Part shown: positions 25,501 to 34,710 of the stretch, in pieces
How the letters are laid out: every line of letters begins with the position of its first letter
Numbering within the stretch: position 1 is the first letter of the stretch
Assembly (NCBI RefSeq): GCF_023074075.1
Contig: NZ_JADPKT010000055.1
Span: 1 to 64,000, forward strand
DNA: 64,000 nucleotides
Source: Bradyrhizobium sp. 138
GTDB taxonomy: Bacteria; Pseudomonadota; Alphaproteobacteria; Rhizobiales; Xanthobacteraceae
Reading direction: 5' to 3'
Notes under the pieces: generated by a model
Told to the model about the DNA's origin: nothing
The model's input: the letters and a program-made list of their open reading frames with translations, nothing else
Databases searched by the model: none
Translations under genes and position numbers: made by a program

Positions 25501-26760
25501 TTAGCGCTGCCGACCGAGTGAGGCGAGGAATTCGTCGGCGATCGCGCGCCACCGCTCGGGATGAAGCCGCAGCAGGTGGCCATCACCCGGCACGTTGTGA
25601 AGCAGCTCGAAGCGCACGCTGCCGCCGGCGGCTGCGAACGCCTCGTGATATTCGCGGATGAGCTGCTCCTTGTAGAGGCGGTCGGTATCGGCATAGAGCC
25701 AGAGCTGAGGGACGTCGGCACCTGCACCGCGGCCGGCGTTCGCATAATAGGGCGTGGTCACCGGTCCGTAAGGATACCAGCCGCCACTGAAATTCACCAC
25801 GCCCGTCACCTCGCCGGGCTTTAGGCCGGCATAGTGCATGGCGAGAAAGCCGCCGCGCGACTGGCCCGCGAGCAGCACCTTGCCCGGCCTGACCCCGGGC
25901 AGCGTGCGGCCAAAGGCGATCGCGGATCCGAGGTCTTCAACGGCCTCGGCGACCCCGGCCGAGACGTCGATCAGGCTGCCGTCGTGCTCACGCCCGAAGG
26001 TCTCCTCACCGTTGATCCCCTCGGAGCTGCCACGTCCGCGGCGCATCAGCGCCAGCACCGCAAATCCATTGTCGTGCAGCCAATGCGCCTCGGTCGAGAA
26101 CGACCAGGACCTGAGCTGATTGCGGCCGATGTCGGATCCATGGGTGAAGATCGCGAGCGGTGCAGGCCCCTGCCCTGACGGCGGATAGAACGTGCCCTCG
26201 AGCGTGATCGGCCGTGTGCCATCGGGCGTTCGAACCGTGAGGTGCGGAATCCGGACGCGCTCTCCGGGCCACGGCCAGTCGTTCGGCCGCTTGCCCGCAG
26301 CGAGACGCGCGGGATCGGCACGGACCAGCGCTCCTGATGTGACGATGCCATTCTTGAGCGTCGCCGTCATGTACAAGCGGTCCGGGCCATCGAAGGCATA
26401 ACGAAAGACACGAAACCCCGTCATGGTCAGCACGCCATCGACGACCGTCGCCTGGTCCCGCCACCATTCGCGATTCATGCCATTGAAGGCCGAGTCCGAC
26501 CGGGCAAAGACGAGGTCTGCATGCCCATTGGCCTGGACGCGCTCGACCACGAGGATGGCCCGGTCGTCTTGCCAGGTCCCGATCCATGCGCCCTGGAAGC
26601 GGGCAATCTCCGGCGGCACGTCGGCTGCCGGCGGCTCCATCTCGAACCGCGACGGCAAGGGGACGATGGTTTCAGGATCGACCGTCAGCGGCTGGGCGTG
26701 AGCGCTCTGCACTATCAAGACCAGCAGTATGATCGAAGCTGCAATCCAACGTCCAAGCAT
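25501..26760 (-). CDS. Exported alpha/beta hydrolase (dienelactone hydrolase/prolyl oligopeptidase type)
   Basis: A 419-residue protein from the ATG at 26760, which puts a proper signal peptide (ASIILLVLIVQSAHAQ) at the N-terminus; the frame opens 14 codons earlier. An N-terminal beta-rich domain of about 160 residues precedes a hydrolase domain. That domain has LAIFTHGSDIGRN, the nucleophile Ser in LAGQSRGGFLAMHYAG, the Asp region LWLYADTDRLY and a late His in VPGDGHLLRLHPERW. It is probably a periplasmic esterase or peptidase. It shares orientation and export with the hydrolase gene that follows. Confidence 0.82.
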   Translation of the reverse strand: MLGRWIAASIILLVLIVQSAHAQPLTVDPETIVPLPSRFEMEPPAADVPPEIARFQGAWIGTWQDDRAILVVERVQANGHADLVFARSDSAFNGMNREWWRDQATVVDGVLTMTGFRVFRYAFDGPDRLYMTATLKNGIVTSGALVRADPARLAAGKRPNDWPWPGERVRIPHLTVRTPDGTRPITLEGTFYPPSGQGPAPLAIFTHGSDIGRNQLRSWSFSTEAHWLHDNGFAVLALMRRGRGSSEGINGEETFGREHDGSLIDVSAGVAEAVEDLGSAIAFGRTLPGVRPGKVLLAGQSRGGFLAMHYAGLKPGEVTGVVNFSGGWYPYGPVTTPYYANAGRGAGADVPQLWLYADTDRLYKEQLIREYHEAFAAAGGSVRFELLHNVPGDGHLLRLHPERWRAIADEFLASLGRQR

Positions 26761-26802
26761 GTGCGCCCAGTTGAGATCCAATGTGTCCGGCGAAGAACGC
26801 AC

Positions 26803-27594
26803 CTATTCAGTGCGAATCGGCGCGTCCTTCAGCCCGTTATTGTCGTAGGCCTTGCGCAGCGTACCGTTCGTCACGGCCGCGGTCATGAATTTGGTGACGA
26901 AGGCCAACGCTTGGCTGTGGCCGAGTGGCACGGCGACGGCCGTCACTGTTTTCTTGAATGTCTCGTCCAGCACGCGCGTGCCCGGAATCTTCTGGGCCAT
27001 CTTGTTGAGCTGATCGCGCGACAGCGCGAAGGCATCGATCTCACCGCTCCTAAGCAGGCCGAAGATCTCGTCATAGGTCTGATAGCCCGTGACCTTCGCA
27101 TGCTTCAGATGCGCGATCGCGCCGCGCATCGTCGTCGTGGCGTTGACGGCCGCGACCTTGATGCCTGGTTGGTCGAGCGTCGCAAAATTGGCGACGATCG
27201 ACCCCGGCTTGACGATGTAGGTGGCGTCCGCGACCTCGTAGATCGGGCCGAACAGCATCTTGGTCTCGCGTTCGGGATCTTTGGGCAACCAGGTGACGTC
27301 CCAGGTGCCCTTGCCGGCGGCATCGGTGATCTGTCCGGAATTCTGGTGCACGACATATTCGACCGATACGCCGAGCTGGGCGGCCATCGCCTTGCCGAGA
27401 TCGATGGGAACGCCGGTATAGCCGGCTTCGGTCTTGGTCGACCAGAACGCGCCGCCTGCGGGGCTGATGGCGATCGCGACCCGCAGCTTGCCGGTCGGTG
27501 CGATCTCGTCCTTCAAGCCATCTGCTAGCGCGGGCATGGCAACCATCGCTGCGAGAGCGAGGCCGGCAAGGGCCGACCGAGATGGCGTTGGCAT
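26803..27594 (-). CDS. Amino-acid-type ABC transporter substrate-binding protein, orphan
   Basis: A 263-residue periplasmic solute-binding protein of family 3. A signal peptide ends at MPALA (about residue 24). The mature protein opens with GKLRVAIAISPAGGAFWS, the first strand, and GVPIDLGKAMAAQLGVSVEY, the classic ligand-binding lobe. TMRGAIAHLKHAKVTGYQ and LLRSGEIDAFALSRDQL follow. No permease or ATPase gene is adjacent on either side. The protein may work with a transporter elsewhere or act as a sensor. A hydrolase gene follows on the same strand, but after a gap. Confidence 0.88.
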   Translation of the reverse strand: MPTPSRSALAGLALAAMVAMPALADGLKDEIAPTGKLRVAIAISPAGGAFWSTKTEAGYTGVPIDLGKAMAAQLGVSVEYVVHQNSGQITDAAGKGTWDVTWLPKDPERETKMLFGPIYEVADATYIVKPGSIVANFATLDQPGIKVAAVNATTTMRGAIAHLKHAKVTGYQTYDEIFGLLRSGEIDAFALSRDQLNKMAQKIPGTRVLDETFKKTVTAVAVPLGHSQALAFVTKFMTAAVTNGTLRKAYDNNGLKDAPIRTE

Positions 27595-27643
27595 GTCATG
27601 ATCTCCTCACCTTTTCTTCTTCGGCGCCCTGCTTGGATCGCAC

Positions 27644-27716
27644 GGCCTTTGACACAATTCTGGTCGATCATGCCCTCGGTGAAAAGCGGTTTGTCGTGAC
27701 AAACTCGTCAAAGGCC
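27644..27716. promoter_or_regulatory. Nested dyads in the divergent spacer before the efflux operon
   Basis: Between the solute-binding protein gene and the efflux operon there is a perfect 16-base palindrome, GTTTGTCGTGACAAAC (27689-27704). It is enclosed on one side by GTCAAAGGCC (27707-27716), the exact complement of GGCCTTTGAC at 27644-27653. A TTGACA-like hexamer overlaps the left arm, though no good -10 element lies at the right distance. The arrangement looks like a repressor operator within a larger symmetric region. No regulator gene is adjacent. Confidence 0.5.
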
Positions 27717-27826
27717 ACATCGCTCGCAGCCGTGCAAGGCCGGTGACCGCCATGGCTATGGTGTTCCACGGCCAGTCGTTTATTGTTAGCCTGCCGCACC
27801 GACAGACAGCAATCGGGGGCTACCGA

Positions 27827-29020
27827 ATGACCTCAGCGAATCCCGTCTCTTCCGCACGACGCAATGGAGCGTGGAGGCATTTCGGGCGGGTCCTGTCCGC
27901 TGCGGCGTCCGTGGCCGTGCTCACCGGCTGCGAAGACAAGAACACGTTCGTGGCACCGCCGCCCCCCAAGGTGGACGTGGCAACGCCGGTGCAGCGTCCG
28001 GTGACGCGCTACATCGAGGCCACCGGCAACACCGCGCCGATCAAGAGCGTCGATCTCGTGGCGCGGGTGCAGGGTTTTCTGCAATCGATCGACTATCAGG
28101 ACGGCACCTTCGTCAAGCAGGGCACCCAGCTGTTCACGATCGAGCCGGAGACCTACAAGCTCAAGCTCGAACAGGCACAGGCGGCCGAGGTCGGCGCACA
28201 GGCCTCGGTGCGGCAGACGGAAGCAGATTACAAGCGGCAGGCCGAGCTGGTGCAGCGCCAGGCGGTCTCGCAAGCCACGCTCGATAATTCCACCTCGGCG
28301 CGTGACAACGCCCAGGCCAATCTGCAGCAGGCGCAGGCCAACACCAGGCTCGCCGAGGTGAACTACGGCTACACCAAGGTGACGGCGCCGTTCGACGGCA
28401 TCGTCAGCGCCCACATGGTCTCGGTCGGCGAACTCGTCGGCGTCTCCTCTCCGACCCAGCTCGCCACCATCGTCGCGATGGACCCGATCTATGTGAACTT
28501 CACCGTCAACGAACAGGACGTGCTGCGCATCCGCGCCGAAGCGGCCCGCCGAGGATTGACGCCCGCCAACCTCAAAGAGTTTCCGATCCAGATCGGGCTC
28601 CAGACCGAGACCGGCTACCCGCATGAGGGCCATCTCGACTACGTTGCGCCGACCCTCAATCAATCGACGGGCACTCTCGCCGTGCGCGGCCTTGTCCCCA
28701 ACGACAAGCGGGTGCTGCTGCCCGGTTATTTCGTCCGGGTCCGCGTGCCCTTTGACCAGGAGAAGACCGCCCTGCTCGTCCCTGATACCGCGCTCGGCAG
28801 CGACCAGGGCGGCCGCTATCTGCTGGTGGTCAACGGCGACAACGTGGTCGAGCAGCGCAAGGTGCAGATCGGCCCGGTCGAAAACGGGCTGCGCGTCATC
28901 GAAAGCGGCCTCAAGCCGGAGGACCGCGTCGTCATCGCGGGGCTGCTGCGGGTGATCCCGGGCCAGAAGATCGATCCGCAGGCAACGAAGATCGAGCAGC
29001 CGCAGGCGTCTGCCAAGTAG
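27827..29020 (+). CDS. RND efflux periplasmic adaptor (membrane fusion protein)
   Basis: A 397-residue AcrA/MexA-type adaptor that links an inner-membrane RND pump to an outer-membrane channel. The start at 27827 has CGGGGG before it and gives a lipoprotein-type N-terminus with lipobox LTGC. Next come the biotinyl-lipoyl halves (NTAPIKSVDLVARVQGFLQS and YTKVTAPFDGIVSAHMVSVG), the coiled-coil hairpin between them (about 105-175), and a beta-barrel domain. The permease gene follows after 11 bases. No outer-membrane factor gene is present, so a shared TolC-like protein is probably used. Confidence 0.93.
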   Translation: MTSANPVSSARRNGAWRHFGRVLSAAASVAVLTGCEDKNTFVAPPPPKVDVATPVQRPVTRYIEATGNTAPIKSVDLVARVQGFLQSIDYQDGTFVKQGTQLFTIEPETYKLKLEQAQAAEVGAQASVRQTEADYKRQAELVQRQAVSQATLDNSTSARDNAQANLQQAQANTRLAEVNYGYTKVTAPFDGIVSAHMVSVGELVGVSSPTQLATIVAMDPIYVNFTVNEQDVLRIRAEAARRGLTPANLKEFPIQIGLQTETGYPHEGHLDYVAPTLNQSTGTLAVRGLVPNDKRVLLPGYFVRVRVPFDQEKTALLVPDTALGSDQGGRYLLVVNGDNVVEQRKVQIGPVENGLRVIESGLKPEDRVVIAGLLRVIPGQKIDPQATKIEQPQASAK

Positions 29021-29031
29021 GAGCCGCCGCC

Positions 29032-32000
29032 ATGATCTCAAAGTTCTTCATCGAGCGGCCCGTCCTCTCGAACGTCATTGCGCTGTTGATGATCCTGATC
29101 GGCGGCGTCGCGCTGTTCAATCTCGCCGTCGCGCAATATCCCGACGTGGTGCCGCCGACCGTGCAGGTCACGACGCGTTATCCCGGCGCCAGCGCCAAGA
29201 CCGTGATCGACACCGTGGCGCTGCCGATCGAGCAGCAGGTCAACGGCGTGGAGGACATGCTCTACATGCAGTCCTATAGCGGCTCGGACGGCACCTACAC
29301 GCTGACGGTGACCTTCAAGATCGGCACCGATCTCAACTTCGCGCAGGTGCTGGTGCAGAACCGCGTCTCCAGCGCGCTGTCGCAACTGCCGAGCGCCGTG
29401 CAGAACCAGGGCGTCACCGTGCAGAAGCGATCGACCTCGATCCTGCTGTTCGTGACGCTGACCTCGCCGGATTCGAGACACGACAGCCTCTATTTGAGCA
29501 ACTACGCCACCATCAACATCCGTGACGAGCTCTCGCGCCTGCCCGGCGTCGGCAACGTCACCGTGTTCGGCGCCGGCCAATATTCGATGCGGGTCTGGCT
29601 CGATCCGAACAAGCTGCAAGTGCGCGGGCTGGTGCCGCAGGACGTGATCCAGGCGATCCAGCAGCAGAGCCAGCAGGTCTCCGCCGGCCAGGTCGGCGCG
29701 CCGCCGACACCGCCCGGACAGGCGTTCCAATACACACTCAACGTCAACGGACGGCTCGACGACACCAGCCAGTTCGAGAACATCATCGTCAAGTCGGGCA
29801 CTAGCGGCGACGTCACGCGGGTGCGCGACGTCGGCTGGGTCGAATTGGGCGCGCAAACCTATAGCCAGATCTTCTCGCTCAACAAGCAACCGGCGGTCGG
29901 CATCGGCGTGTTCCAGTCGCCCGGCGCCAACGCGCTGCAGGTCGAGCAGGCCGTCGAGAAGAAGATGGCGGAGCTCGCCAAGCGGTTTCCGGAAGGCATC
30001 AAATACGACACGCCGTTCGATACCACCAAGTTCGTGGAAGCCTCGGTGCACGAGGTCTACATGACCCTGATCGAGGCCGGCCTGCTGGTGCTGGTCGTGA
30101 TCCTGGTCTTCCTGCAGGACTGGCGCGCGATGCTGGTGCCGGCAACCACCGTGCCTGTCACCATCATCGGCGCGTTCGCCGCGATGGCGGTGCTTGGCTT
30201 CACCATCAACATGTCGACGCTGTTCGCGATCGTGCTCGCGATCGGCATCGTGGTCGACGATGCCATCGTCGTGGTGGAGGGCGCTGCGCACAACATCGAG
30301 CAGGGCATGAATGGCCACGACGCCGCGATCAGGGCGATGGACCAGCTGTTCGCGCCGATCGTCGGCATCACGCTGGTGCTGATCTCGGTGTTCCTGCCGG
30401 CCTCGTTCCTCGCCGGCCTGACCGGGCGCATCTATTCGCAATTCGCGCTGGTGATCGCGGCGACCGCGCTGCTGTCCGCCATCAACGCGGCGACATTGAA
30501 ACCGACGCAATGCGCGCTGTGGCTGCGCCCGGCGGTGCCGCCGGAGCAGCGCAATTTCTTCTATCGCGGTTTCAACGCGGTCTATGACCGTGTCGAGCGC
30601 GGCTACACAAGGCTGATCACGTTCCTGGTCAAGCACGCCGCCATCTCGGTCGCGTTCGCGCTGCTGGTGATCGGCGCCAGCGGCTACGGCCTATCGCGGG
30701 TGCCGACCGGCTTCCTGCCGATCGAGGACCAGGGCTATCTGATCGCCGCCGTGCAGCTGCCGGACGGCGCCGCGCTGGAGCGGACGCAAGCCGTGCTCGA
30801 CAGGGCGAGCGAGATCATCAAGGACACGCCGGGCGTGGCGCAGGTCATCACCATCGCCGGCATCTCCGCGCTCGACAACAGCGCCAGCCTCGCCAATGCC
30901 GGCGTCGCCTACATCATCCTGAAGGACTGGGGGGCGCGCAAGGGGCCGGGCGAGGATCTGCGGTCGCTGGTCTATGGCCTCAACGACAAGCTCGCGAGCA
31001 TCATGGAGGCACGCACGCTGGTGCTGCCGCCGCCCCCGATCCAGGGCATCGGCAACGCCGCCGGCTTCTCGATGCAGGTCGAGCTGCGTGACGGCAACAG
31101 CGATTTCGCCAAGCTGCAGGCGATCACCGGCGCGATGGTCAATAACGCCCAGAGCCAGAGCGCGCTGCAGCGCGTGCAGTCCTCGTTCCGCTCCTCGGTG
31201 CCGCAGTTCAATATCGAGATCGACCGCATCAAGACCCAGACGCTGCACGTGACCACCGATCAGGTGTTCTCGGCGCTGTCGACCTATCTCGGCTCGTCCT
31301 ACGTCAATCAGTTCAACAAGTTCGGCCGCGTGTTCCAGGTCTATACGCAAGCGGATCCCGCCTTCCGCGTCACCGAGCGCGACATCGCCAACATGCAGGT
31401 GCGCAACTCCAACGGCGACATGATCCCCATCGGCACCATCGCCAAGATCACGCCCGCCACCGGCCCGTCGCTGATCAGCCTCTACAATCTCTATCCCTCC
31501 TCGACCGTGATCGGCCTGCCGGCGCAGGGCTACTCATCCGGCCAGTCGCTGAAGCTGATGGAGGAGATCGCCGACAAGACGCTGCCGCCGGGCACCGGCT
31601 ACGAATGGACCGCGATGTCGTATCAGGAGAAGGCGGTCTCGAACCAGATCTACTGGGTGTTCGGCCTCGCCATGCTGCTGGTCTATCTCGTGCTCGCCGG
31701 CCAGTATGAGAGCTGGTACGCGCCGATCTCGGTGATCCTCGCGGTGCCGCTGTCGCTGCTCGGGCCGATGCTGATCCTCTCTGCCCTCAAGATCGACAAC
31801 AATCTCTATTGCCAGATCGGCCTGATCCTCCTGATCGCGCTGTCGGCCAAGAACGCGATCCTGATCGTCGAGGTCGGGCTCGAGCTGCACGGCCGCGACG
31901 GCAAGCCGGTGCTGGAATCCGCGATCGAGGCCGCGCGCGCCCGTTTCCGGCCGATCCTGATGACCTCGTTCGCCTTTATCCTCGGCGTGGTGCCCCTGGT

Positions 32001-32190
32001 GCTCGCCACCGGCGCCGGCGCCAGCGCCCGCAAGTCGATCGGCATCACGGTCTTCTCGGGCATGCTGGCCTCGACCTGTCTCGCGGTGCTGTTCGTGCCG
32101 GCCTTCTTCGTGGTGGTGCAGCGGTTCGAGAACTGGCGGGCGAGCAAGAAGGCGCCCAAGGTGGAGAAGGTGGCGGAGGCGAAGCTCTAG
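29032..32190 (+). CDS. RND multidrug efflux permease, HAE1 family
   Basis: A 1052-residue AcrB-like proton-driven drug efflux pump of the inner membrane, the usual length for the HAE1 group. The proton-relay Asp pair is in AIGIVVDDAIVVVE (TM4), and the partner Lys is in LSAKNAILIVE (TM10). The N-terminus FFIERPVLSNVIALLMILIG is typical, and the pore-domain repeats and twelve membrane segments are recognisable. AGGAG precedes the ATG. It forms an operon with the adaptor. Its TAG stop overlaps that of the convergent antiporter gene within the four bases CTAG. Confidence 0.95.
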   Translation: MISKFFIERPVLSNVIALLMILIGGVALFNLAVAQYPDVVPPTVQVTTRYPGASAKTVIDTVALPIEQQVNGVEDMLYMQSYSGSDGTYTLTVTFKIGTDLNFAQVLVQNRVSSALSQLPSAVQNQGVTVQKRSTSILLFVTLTSPDSRHDSLYLSNYATINIRDELSRLPGVGNVTVFGAGQYSMRVWLDPNKLQVRGLVPQDVIQAIQQQSQQVSAGQVGAPPTPPGQAFQYTLNVNGRLDDTSQFENIIVKSGTSGDVTRVRDVGWVELGAQTYSQIFSLNKQPAVGIGVFQSPGANALQVEQAVEKKMAELAKRFPEGIKYDTPFDTTKFVEASVHEVYMTLIEAGLLVLVVILVFLQDWRAMLVPATTVPVTIIGAFAAMAVLGFTINMSTLFAIVLAIGIVVDDAIVVVEGAAHNIEQGMNGHDAAIRAMDQLFAPIVGITLVLISVFLPASFLAGLTGRIYSQFALVIAATALLSAINAATLKPTQCALWLRPAVPPEQRNFFYRGFNAVYDRVERGYTRLITFLVKHAAISVAFALLVIGASGYGLSRVPTGFLPIEDQGYLIAAVQLPDGAALERTQAVLDRASEIIKDTPGVAQVITIAGISALDNSASLANAGVAYIILKDWGARKGPGEDLRSLVYGLNDKLASIMEARTLVLPPPPIQGIGNAAGFSMQVELRDGNSDFAKLQAITGAMVNNAQSQSALQRVQSSFRSSVPQFNIEIDRIKTQTLHVTTDQVFSALSTYLGSSYVNQFNKFGRVFQVYTQADPAFRVTERDIANMQVRNSNGDMIPIGTIAKITPATGPSLISLYNLYPSSTVIGLPAQGYSSGQSLKLMEEIADKTLPPGTGYEWTAMSYQEKAVSNQIYWVFGLAMLLVYLVLAGQYESWYAPISVILAVPLSLLGPMLILSALKIDNNLYCQIGLILLIALSAKNAILIVEVGLELHGRDGKPVLESAIEAARARFRPILMTSFAFILGVVPLVLATGAGASARKSIGITVFSGMLASTCLAVLFVPAFFVVVQRFENWRASKKAPKVEKVAEAKL

Positions 32191-34454
32191 GCCTTCTCGG
32201 CCGGCGCCCGCTGCGCCTCGCCGCTCGACACCAGCAGCACCGAGACCTTCGACTGCCTGAGCACGGCGTCGGCGACGCCGCCGAAGGACAGATGATCGGC
32301 CTGGATACGGTCGACGCCCATGACGACGAGATCGACATCGGTGGTGTCGATCTCGCGCAGGATCGCGGCCTCCGGCGCCCGGTTCACCCGCAGCGTGGTG
32401 GTGATGTCGACATCGTAGCGGGCGGCGAGATCGCTGACGTCCTTGAGAATGCCCGCCTCCTGGCTGAGGCCACGGGAGGCCCCGCGCTGCGCGCCCTTGT
32501 CGCGCGTCGTCGCGACATAGATCACCCGGAGCGAGCCTGATCCTCCTTGCGCCAACGCGACCGCAACCTCGGCGCCGCGCTTGGAGACGGCGCTGCCGGA
32601 AACGGGAACGAGGATGTTGAGCCCTTCGGGCATCGGTTGCTTCAGGTGCTTGCCCTTGGCCGCGACGATCGCGAGCGGTCCTTCGAACGTCGCTGCGATG
32701 TCCTCGATCTTGCGGTCGAAGCGATCCTTGGTCGCAGCGACCTTGCCGAGGCCGACGACGAGAAGGTCAAAACCCTTGCGCGCCTCCTCAGTGATGGTCT
32801 CGCCGAGTTCCGCACGGCGCGCGCGGGTGACGACATCGACGCCGCCGGCGGCTGCCTCGCTGCTCGCGGCCACCGCCTCGGCCGCCTTCTTCACCACGGC
32901 TTCGTGGCTCTCCGCCACGTCGCGGCCCTTCTCCTGCTCCTCAGGCTGCTCGCCGATATGGAGCACGGTGATCGGCAGGCCGCGCATGCCGACGAGGAGG
33001 CCAGCGATGTGAGCGGCAAAGGTGGCGTTGACGCTCTCATCCACAGCCAACAACGGGCGCTCGAGATTGGCGAGGAAGCCGCGCTTGTCGAATTCCTCCT
33101 GCTCCAGGCGTTCCTTCTCCTCCTCGTTCATCGGCAGCCTGGCCAGCGCCGCGCGCAGCATCGGCGGCATCGCCATCGTGGTCACGATCGCCATGGTCAC
33201 GATCATCGTGAACAGGTTCTGGCTTAGCACGCCGATCGAAAGTCCGATGGTTGCGATGATCACCTCGGTCGAGCCGCGGGCATTCATGCCGCTCGCGAGC
33301 GCCAGCGACTCCCGAGTGTTCAGGCCGCCCAATGTGCCGCCGACGAAGGCGCCGCCGAACTTGCCGACGCTTGCGATCGCGACCAGGAGGCCGGTGAGCA
33401 TCAGGAGGTTGGGATCGCGCAGCACCGAGAGATCGGCGGCAAGGCCTGCCAGGCCGAAGAATACCGGCATGAAGAAGCTGGAGATCAACCCGCGCAGACG
33501 CTCGTCGATCTGCCGCGTCAGGATCGGGGATTCCCCGACCAGGATGCCGGCGACGAAGGCCCCGAGCACGGTGTGTACGCCGATCATGTGCGTGATCATC
33601 GCCATGACGCTCATCAACAGCAGGATCACGGTGATGACCGCCGCCGCGCTGACGAGATTGTCGTTGGCCCAGCGGATCAGCAGGAACACAAGGCGGCGGC
33701 CGATGGTGAAGCTGACTGCGAGGAAGGCGAGCGTCCCCAGCACGGCCTTCGCCACCGAAGCGACATCCAGCGTGCCGTGCGAGGCCAGGCTGAAGATGAC
33801 GGCGATGATGATCCAGCCGATGGTGTCGTCGATGACGGCGGTCGCGACGATGATCTGCCCGACGTTGCGCCGCATGAAATTCATCTCGCGCACGACCACC
33901 GCGACGATCTTCACCGAGGAGATCGACAGCGCCGTGCCCATGAACAGCGACGCCACCAGGCGCTGTTGCGGATTGGGCAGCAGCGCATCCGGCAGGAACT
34001 CGCCGAGCGCGAAGCCGCAGGCGAAAGGCACGAGGATGCCGGCGATCGAGATCGCGATCGCGGCCCTGCCGACCTTCCTGACCAGCTTGAGGTCAGTCTC
34101 CATGCCGGTGAGCAGCAGCAACAGCAGGATGCCCACTTGCGCGATGCCGTCGATCATCGCCTTCTGCTCGGGTGTCCGCGGGAAGATCGCGGCTTGCGCT
34201 TCCGGCCAGATCCAGCCGAACAGCGACGGGCCGAGAATGATGCCGGCGAGCAATTCGCCCATCACCGAGGGCTGGCCGATCCGCTGCATGATCTCGCCGA
34301 GACCGCGGCCGACCGCGATCAACAAGACAAGCTGCGCCACCAGCAGGAATTCGGACGGGCCGGCCGCTTTGCCCGCTTCGGCACTCGCCGCAATGGTGGT
34401 GAGGACAAGCGCCGCGGGGACAAGGCCGACCGATCGGAGCAGGCTCCATGGCAT
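32187..34454 (-). CDS. CPA2-type cation/proton antiporter with two C-terminal universal-stress domains
   Basis: A 755-residue membrane protein. The N-terminal part, to about residue 430, has twelve to thirteen membrane helices and the Na+/H+ exchanger patterns GQPSVMGELLAGIILGPS and TAVIDDTIGWIII, with the ion-binding Asp pair region. The cytoplasmic C-terminus carries two Usp folds in tandem, one opening at LLAVDESVNATFAAHIAG and one at LNILVPVSGSAVSKRGAEVA. In Usp domains these sites bind nucleotides and could adjust transport to energy state. The start at 34454 is chosen because the extra 13 residues upstream are Arg/Gly-rich. The true start could also be internal. Confidence 0.88.
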   Translation of the reverse strand: MPWSLLRSVGLVPAALVLTTIAASAEAGKAAGPSEFLLVAQLVLLIAVGRGLGEIMQRIGQPSVMGELLAGIILGPSLFGWIWPEAQAAIFPRTPEQKAMIDGIAQVGILLLLLLTGMETDLKLVRKVGRAAIAISIAGILVPFACGFALGEFLPDALLPNPQQRLVASLFMGTALSISSVKIVAVVVREMNFMRRNVGQIIVATAVIDDTIGWIIIAVIFSLASHGTLDVASVAKAVLGTLAFLAVSFTIGRRLVFLLIRWANDNLVSAAAVITVILLLMSVMAMITHMIGVHTVLGAFVAGILVGESPILTRQIDERLRGLISSFFMPVFFGLAGLAADLSVLRDPNLLMLTGLLVAIASVGKFGGAFVGGTLGGLNTRESLALASGMNARGSTEVIIATIGLSIGVLSQNLFTMIVTMAIVTTMAMPPMLRAALARLPMNEEEKERLEQEEFDKRGFLANLERPLLAVDESVNATFAAHIAGLLVGMRGLPITVLHIGEQPEEQEKGRDVAESHEAVVKKAAEAVAASSEAAAGGVDVVTRARRAELGETITEEARKGFDLLVVGLGKVAATKDRFDRKIEDIAATFEGPLAIVAAKGKHLKQPMPEGLNILVPVSGSAVSKRGAEVAVALAQGGSGSLRVIYVATTRDKGAQRGASRGLSQEAGILKDVSDLAARYDVDITTTLRVNRAPEAAILREIDTTDVDLVVMGVDRIQADHLSFGGVADAVLRQSKVSVLLVSSGEAQRAPAEKA

Positions 34455-34500
34455 GCAGAAGACTTTCCCCCTTCGTCCCGGTGTCGGGGCCATGGGGATA

Positions 34501-34706
34501 GAACCCGCGGGAGGTGGAGCGGGTTCCAGACATGTGAGGCCGGCTGCCGCGCCGCTCGTGCCCGGACGCAGCGCAGCGCTATCCGGCGGTGCGAAGCATC
34601 GTCCGGTCGGCGGTGCGCTGCAGAGCCGGGCCCACGCGGCACGGGGACTCGCAGCTTCTAGGTCCCGGCTCTGCGCTCCGCTTCGCTGCGCTTGTCCGGG
34701 ACACGC
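34501..34706. repeat. Hairpin plus family D long inverted repeat
   Basis: A hairpin with an 8-bp stem (GAACCCGC/GCGGGTTC, 34501-34526) lies just upstream of the antiporter gene. It is followed by a larger dyad from about 34553 to 34706: the left arm includes GTGCCCGGACGCAGCGCAGCG and the right arm CGCTTCGCTGCGCTTGTCCGGG, with inner arms around CAGAGCCGGG and CCCGGCTCTG. It fills the spacer between the MFS gene 3' end and the antiporter start. From memory, this is a common Bradyrhizobium intergenic repeat. Confidence 0.65.
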
Positions 34707-34710
34707 GGGC

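Noticed and set aside
29038..30636. 532-codon frame on the minus strand across the RND pump gene
   Set aside because: Antisense to a strongly conserved pump sequence; the product is His/Arg/Asp-rich with no family pattern.
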